NCBI GenBank assembly: GCA_036925085.1
Contig: JAUPFP010000006.1
Coordinates: 4,367,131-4,431,130, forward strand
From: Brachycybe producta
Taxonomy: Eukaryota > Arthropoda > Diplopoda > Playtdesmida > Andrognathidae
Reading direction: 5' to 3'
Length of the DNA stretch: 64,000 nucleotides
The position numbers and the translations under genes were made by a program. Shown one piece after another: positions 58,246 through 64,000 of this stretch; within the stretch, counting starts at the first letter, position 1, and each line of letters opens with the position of its first letter. The notes beneath the pieces are model-generated. The model saw nothing but the letters and a program-made list of their open reading frames with translations, made no database searches and was not told where the DNA came from.

Positions 58246-61200
58246 TTGAAAGGTGTAACATTACGAAAAACAAAACGTGTTGCTGAAGCTACAATAGAGA
58301 TGGACTCAAAAAAGCACCTTGTAGGCCTACTTAAAACACGAGCACGGCGTTACTCACAAATTATATTTGTATTGGTGCTCTTGAATCCAACAAACACATC
58401 ACAATCCGAGCAAACGTTTCCGAGAAAACCTCATATTTTACTTATGGTAGCTGATGACATGGGTAATATATAAATAAAATAATATTTAATTACATTTCAG
58501 AAAAAGCACATAACCAGTAAAAGGCCTGGTTTACACCACTGAATTAATACAAGGTCACTTTTTTACGGTGCATGGGCACTGTTCAAATGCAAGAAGCTAT
58601 TAAAAAAAAAGTAGATGAGACTTTGATAACTACAGTTTTCTTTTAGCATATTCAGTTCCTCTTTTCATTTTTAAAATTTTTCCCTTCCAGAAATTCCTTG
58701 AGGAATAACAGCTGTCTTACTATATGTCCAAAAGCCTTCAAAATACCCAAAAATATGCATTTAGAACTCATCAAAGGGTGTATCACTTAGAACAGAACAC
58801 CGAACAGAACATGTTCACGAACATTTCCAAAAAAACATGTTCTTCGTTCTGTTCGCTGTGGCCTAAAACCGTATACAATCTGCATACGAATCTACATACA
58901 ATATAAAACTGCCCAAACTTGAACAGAAAATATGTTCGTAACGTGTTCCCAGTTGGTAACCTCATCTGCTGTCAGATTCGCCAATGACTGAATGTTCGCC
59001 GAGACTACCAAACTACTCCTGGCCGAAATATGAATATCCTTTCAAAGAATGTTCGTATTTCGGCCCAGGATGTGGATCAGGGCCAAACAGAACAACGAAC
59101 AAAAACATTTTTTTTTACAGAGAAATGTTCGGATAAGCGTCCACACTGTTTACGAACGGTGTTCTGCTCATAGTTTAGCTGTTCTATAGCATGGACCTCT
59201 TACATTATGTACCTTAATTGTATGTAAATCTAGTTATGATTAGGGTTTCCATTACCGGTCACCTTATAGTATTACTGGTTTTACAATTACAATTAGTACT
59301 CTGCTAGCAGCCAAATAGGCCTATGACAGAGGGACATAAAAGTCCACATGCAGCATTAAGCATTTCAAGCACATATACATACACATATAAATCAATCTCA
59401 CAAAACAAAATCGTCATCATTCACCACTTCCTCATGAAAAAAAAGACAAATAATATGAATCTGTCCTGACAAAAATCTCCCTAATTCTCCTAGAGTGGTC
59501 AGCCCTGCCCATTTAATAGTGCTTTATGAATATCACTGGACTGTGGTTTAGGACTGTGGTTTATGTGTAATTTTTCCAAACAATTTCAAACTTAACTCAG
59601 CCCTGCGATGTACCAAACTAGGCCATTGTAGCACTGGTTAACTTAAACAATTGATTCCCAAATCTAGGCTGGAATGACATAGGTTTCAGAAACAAGGATA
59701 TATTATCACCAAATCTTGACCACCTTGCAAATGATGGAATCATTCTAGGCAACTCATACATGCAACCACTTTGCACCCCGTAAGTATCTGAACCAAAATG
59801 ACAAAACGTCAACAAAACAAATGAACCAAATTCTTTTCCACCAGATCAAGAGCCACTCTGATGACAGGATACTATCCATATCGGACAGGAATGCAAGTAT
59901 GACATAAAATATCTCTCAAATCGAAAATGTCACAATTCTAAAAGTCAGAATATAAACTAGACGGCTTGTCTCAAAAATAAAGAGAATTGATTTATTTTAA
60001 AATTTCGTATTGAACTTTTAACAACAATTTAATGTTTTTTTCTTCTTCAAAGTATACTCTTTGCAAATGCACACACTGTTTCCAAAAAGTTACGAAAAAG
60101 TAGTAGTGTTTTGAAGGGTATACGCTGGTCCAGATTATGGAAAATGACTCTTTCGTTGCAGCCAAAAATGTCAAAAAGTGAAAATTTGACAAATATTTTT
60201 TGTTCTCATGAAAAAAAAGTGAAAGAGGTTCCCAGCATTTACGGATTATGGGGCCCAAGAAATATTTTTTCCAGATCCATTTTCACTCTTAATTCCCTCC
60301 CCTCCTCCGGTCCTTGAAAAACACCACTGGGAAGAAGTCGCACGGAACCACGTCAGGGCTGTATGGTGGATGTGGTGATTCCCAATAATTAAAAATCGGT
60401 TTAAATATCAATCATCATCAACATCTTGTCTGAGACAAGCTTTGTATTCCACAAATTACTACTACATTAAATAAGTATGCCTTCTATTAGCATGACGTTC
60501 TCACTTTTACTGTACCGGCCGGATTACCTCTGAAGTTCAAAACACTTGCTGACAAATTTCGACAATTGGGATATGCAACACACATGATTGGAAAGTAAGA
60601 AACAATAATAGAACAGAAAATATTATTTAAAGCGTTAAGGGCCTACTCATTTATTCTATTTTTAATTAAGGTGGGATTTAGGATTCTGCAACTGGGCCTA
60701 CACCCCACTTCAGCGTGGTTTCGATTCTTTTCTCGGATATTACCAGGCATCCGAATTTTATACTAATCATACCACCGGAGGTAATGCGTTCAATTATAAA
60801 CTAAAATAAACAATTACAAGCATAATGTGTCAATTTCTTTAGTGGGAGCTGTTTGGGGTTATGATTTTAGACGTAACACTGATGTCGCGTGGGAATTTGC
60901 TGGCGTACATTCTTCTGTAAGTCAGTTCTTCCATAATAAGTTCATATTATCCTCTGTTCTAGATCGAGCACGTCCATTAGGCGAACTTAGACTTCCGCCT
61001 AGAATGCAAAATGTTAATACCAGTGTTGGGACAAATTAACTTTAAAAAGTAATCGAAATTACTTTTTAAAGTATTATGGAAGTGATTTTGTTGTGACAAA
61101 TTACTTCTAAAAGTAATTATAGCTACTTTTGAAAGTCATTTGTCCTAAGTCCCAACCCTGCTGAATACAACTTAAGGCGCACACTTTTAAGTATTGTCTA

Positions 61201-63698
61201 GGGCGCATGAAACCCTTGCTCCGGACATGCGTTCCAGGCCTGAGTTCATGAGAATAATTGATAAAGTAAATGATAATAATCATTTACATATAAAATGTCA
61301 CTTCTCGAGGCTCGAGCTTAATAACCAATTACAATTGGATTTGTAGATTCCGTTTGTAAAAAGAGCAATTGACATAATATCATCACACGATCCATCGCAG
61401 CCACTCTTTCTATATTTGCCATTCCAGTATGTTCATAACCCAAACCAGGTAACTTGAATATAATTCCACAAAAATAAATCATGACTGGAATACAAAATGT
61501 GACTATGGATATATATAGGCACCTCAGTCATATGTGGATCTCTACGCAAATTCATCCATTACGAATCCATTCAGAAGGCAATTTCAAGGTGAAATGACCA
61601 GAAAATGTATCAGAATAGCAGATATGGTAACATGTACATTTTTTTTTATTTCAGGAATGGTTTCGGCACTGGACGATGACGTTGGAAAAATTGTTGCAGC
61701 ATTGAAAACATACGGCCTCTACGACAATTCTGTTATTGCTTTCACATCTGACGTAAGTTACCGGTTATCGCAAACTTAAAGCGACGATGACATTGATTAA
61801 CTATTAGACTACATGATTAAGGATTAAATTAATTAATTAATCTTTAGTGAATGACTACAATAATTATTATAGCTTACATTGCTAATCACAAAGTATGTAA
61901 ACTACAACTAATATTTTGTAGTCATTAGTCATTATTACACAATTGATTGCAGTCATAATCATTAGTCATTTCTGTGACAACATTTTGCCCAGCTCTGCAG
62001 CTGGCCAATCGTGGGCAATAACTTAGCGTTAATTTGCCTAATATGGAGAAAAAAAAACTCACCAAAAATAAACAAGGAGAGTGTAATCAAGGCCCACCCG
62101 TCCATAAAGCAAACTTAGGCCATCGCCTTGAACGCAATAGTTACAGGGGCGCGTTTTAATAAAATGTAATTTTGTAGCACTTAATTTAAACAGAAACATG
62201 CAGCGGCATAAAATTTCAGGGCATTCGATGCATTCCTAGAAAAGTCTGGAATCCAGGAATGTTTTCATTTAGAATGTGCACTCCACGCTTCAAAAGTTAC
62301 ATCAGTTCGGTTACATCGGTTCAGTGTTTCTATGATTCCTTATGGATTTGTAACTTCGAAAATTCATTGCATGTGAACCCGAAGAGCGGGAATGGAACTG
62401 TTGGAATCTCTAAATTCCCAGAGATGTCCGGAATGCAGGGATGTCTTCTATTAAAGTGTGCACTGCACGCTTTAAAAGTTACGCCGTTCAGAGTGGACGT
62501 AGTTAAATTGTAACTATGGTTAACTGTTGGGCCCTCCTGAGTTCATTTCAGTGCTTTTCAGGGCATCTAGAAGACTTTAATTTTTTGCCATTTTTTTAAC
62601 AATTTTTACTTTTTTGAATTTATGGGTTTTTACGGTATTTGGAAGTCTGTTGGGCCCTACTGAGTTCATTTCAGGGCTTTTCAGGGCATCTGGAAGACTC
62701 ATTTCTTGCCTTTTTTTGAAAATATTTATGGAATATTTATATAACTTCGAAAATTCATTGCAAGTGAACCAGACGAGCGGGAATGGAACTATTGGAATCG
62801 ATGCATTCCCAGAAAAGTCTGGAATGCAGGGATGTTTTCATTTAGAGTGTGCAATACACGCTAGGTTACACGCAAAAATTACATCAGTTTGGAGTGGGCG
62901 TCATTGAAGTGTTTCTATTGTTTTTCAAGGTTCGAGAGTTTCGATGATCTTGATTTTAAGATCTAGTTACCTGAATTTTATTTAAGTTGTTAACAAAAAT
63001 GTAATGACCATTTTGTTTATTTTTAGAATGGTGGCTATCCAGGAAATGCAGCTAACAATTATCCACTTCGAGGGTTTAAGGGCACACTGTTTGAAGGCGG
63101 AACCAGAGTGCCCGGATTCTTCCACAGCCCTCTCTTACAAAACAAAGGCTACGTTTACAACGGGTAAGTTCTTGATTCAAAAAAAAGAAATGCTGATTAG
63201 AATTTAACTAATTCATTCCACAGATTAATGCATGCAACAGATTGGATGCCTACATTGTTAGACATAGCTGGTGGTCAAGCAGGTAACAACAATATTATTT
63301 CTGCTTACGACACACACACATTGTGATATTTACGGATGTTATTAATGCATGGTTTTTAGATAGCGGAATCGATGGTATAAACCAGTGGCCATCTATCGTG
63401 CAGAATGCGCCATCACCAAGAATAGAAATGGTCTACAACATAGACAACACCACTGGAAACATGGTCGGAGCCATAAGGTTTGTATACACCTCCTCACATA
63501 TTACCTCCTCACGATTTACAACTTTTGAGAATCTTGTTAGAAATGGACCATGGAAACTAATTATAGGAGAACCTGGAAAGGCCAGTGGTTGGATTCCTCC
63601 TGAATCAGTTTTCCCCATACAGGCATACCAATTGACTGAATTCCCCATTCCCAACGAAATGGAAAAATCAAAAGAAATTTTTCTCTTCAACCTCGAAC
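58246..63698 (+). CDS. Arylsulfatase B-like enzyme, tandem copy 3 (last exon outside the window)
   Basis: Exons: 58246-58462, 59668-59779, 59845-59896, 60491-60594, 60671-60780, 60843-60916, 61347-61448, 61519-61588, 61655-61752, 63027-63163, 63224-63282, 63360-63477, 63541-63698 (470 codons so far). The terminal exon, expected to begin ATGATCC... as in copies 1 and 2, lies after base 64000. An alternative start MDSKKH is at 58300. Residues: Asp70-Asp71, Cys108 in CTPSR, Lys162, His253, Asp313-Asn314, Lys331. Asp164 stands in the KWHLG histidine position (GKWDLGF). It is most similar to copy 2 ([16 protein letters not shown] leader, [23 protein letters not shown]). All donors are GT, and intron 12 is only 63 bases. 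Intron 9 carries tandem modules and intron 3 a mariner remnant. Confidence 0.9.
59285..59585 (-). mobile_element. Non-LTR retrotransposon 3' fragment, ARS3 intron 1
   Basis: Shares its boundary and body with 45985-46310 (ACTCTGCTAGCAGCCAAATA, TCCACATGCAGCATTAAGCA, AGAGTGGTCAGCCCTGCCCA) in the same intron of the paralogue, with a small internal deletion. Confidence 0.65.
59990..60385 (-). pseudogene. mariner transposase remnant, ARS3 intron 3
   Basis: The minus strand near 60370-60325 reads [14 protein letters not shown], the third-aspartate signature of mariner (DD34D) transposases. Downstream, [17 protein letters not shown] (about 60080-60030) fits the C-terminus. The frame is broken between them. 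Confidence 0.7.
61022..61161. repeat. Short hAT-like element, ARS3 intron 6
   Basis: Ends CAGTGTTGGGACAAATTA and, inverted, CAGGGTTGGGACTTAGGACA, with AAAAAGTAAT and TTACTTTT words inside. Confidence 0.45.
62215..62915 (+). repeat. Tandem diverged modules in ARS3 intron 9
   Basis: A module starting ACTTCGAAAATTCATTGCA with GCGGGAATGGAACT, GGAATGCAGGGATGT and GTGTGCA occurs at about 62351 and 62753, with a partial copy at 62215. A second word, TTGGGCCCT.CTGAGTTCAT then TTTTCAGGGCATCT, occurs at about 62528 and 62650. Both full modules have parallel open frames ([16 protein letters not shown] and [16 protein letters not shown]). Confidence 0.6.
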
Positions 63699-63844
63699 GT
63701 AAGCCACGTATTTATTTAAACAGTTACAATATTGTTCCATGGTGAGAGAGAGAGGAAGACATTAATTGCATACAGGGCCGGCTCAACGCAGTTTCATGCG
63801 CCATACGTGAGGCTTAAAACTTGCACCCCCCCCATGTCTTAGAC

Positions 63845-64000
63845 GACCCATCATTATATATGCTTTGTTTAGTACTTTAGTAGTACCTTAAGAATTCTCC
63901 AAATCATAACATTCCCAATGCACATCATCCCCTGAAAGCAAATTCCATTGTCGAATTACCCTAGGTACAAATGACCAGAAATACGAGTCTATTCACCAAA
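63845..64000 (-). mobile_element. Non-LTR retrotransposon 3' fragment at the window end, ARS3 intron 13
   Basis: ATATATGCTTTGTTTAGTAC, AGCAAATTCCATTGTCG and CCCTAGGTACAAATGACCAG match the fragment at 47700-48370. It continues past the window. Confidence 0.5.

Overview
This window is nuclear DNA from an intron-rich metazoan. The genes are split into many short exons with conserved phases, the introns and spacers are AT-rich and packed with small DNA transposons, and the proteins are animal orthologues (YY1, SLC25A29, trifunctional MTHFD1, ACSF3, arylsulfatase B-like enzymes). A marine invertebrate is likely. I cannot name the phylum from the sequence alone.

Layout, left to right. A Helitron-like element (1-374) lies in the first intron of a DEGS sphingolipid desaturase gene on the minus strand; only its first exon (2383-2464) is inside the window. 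A 1.4-kb divergent promoter region separates it from YY1 (3830-6470, plus, 6 exons). SLC25A29 follows (8552-10987, plus, 4 exons). A second Helitron copy (12194-12832) precedes MTHFD1 (13091-20814, minus, 24 exons, 942 aa). A 3-kb spacer made mostly of foldback elements leads to ACSF3 (23831-28178, plus, 5 exons, 574 aa). The rest of the window holds three tandem arylsulfatase genes on the plus strand: ARS1 (29246-38966, 508 aa), ARS2 (45053-53562, 532 aa) and ARS3 (58246-63698, last exon beyond the window). They share 14-exon architecture with nearly identical exon lengths.

I joined all exons by hand from reading frame, splice consensus and family conservation, and every junction keeps phase. 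The genes are mostly housekeeping or metabolic and do not form one pathway: a transcription factor (YY1), a mitochondrial basic amino-acid carrier, cytosolic one-carbon metabolism, mitochondrial malonyl-CoA synthesis, ceramide synthesis, and secreted or lysosomal sulfatases.

Most notable points: (1) DEGS-YY1-SLC25A29 is the same neighbourhood as human 14q32.2, with DEGS and YY1 divergent in both. (2) A cluster of YY1-type motifs lies at the start codon and in intron 1 of YY1, as in the reported autoregulation of mammalian YY1. (3) All three sulfatases keep the CTPSR formylglycine site but carry Asn or Asp where the family has the active-site His of the KWHLG motif. (4) There are three GC-AG introns and one apparent GA-AG intron. 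(5) The transposon landscape is dense and nested: Helitrons, hAT, mariner, pogo-like elements, non-LTR fragments, a high-copy foldback family, and a set of elements that share outer ends but not interiors.
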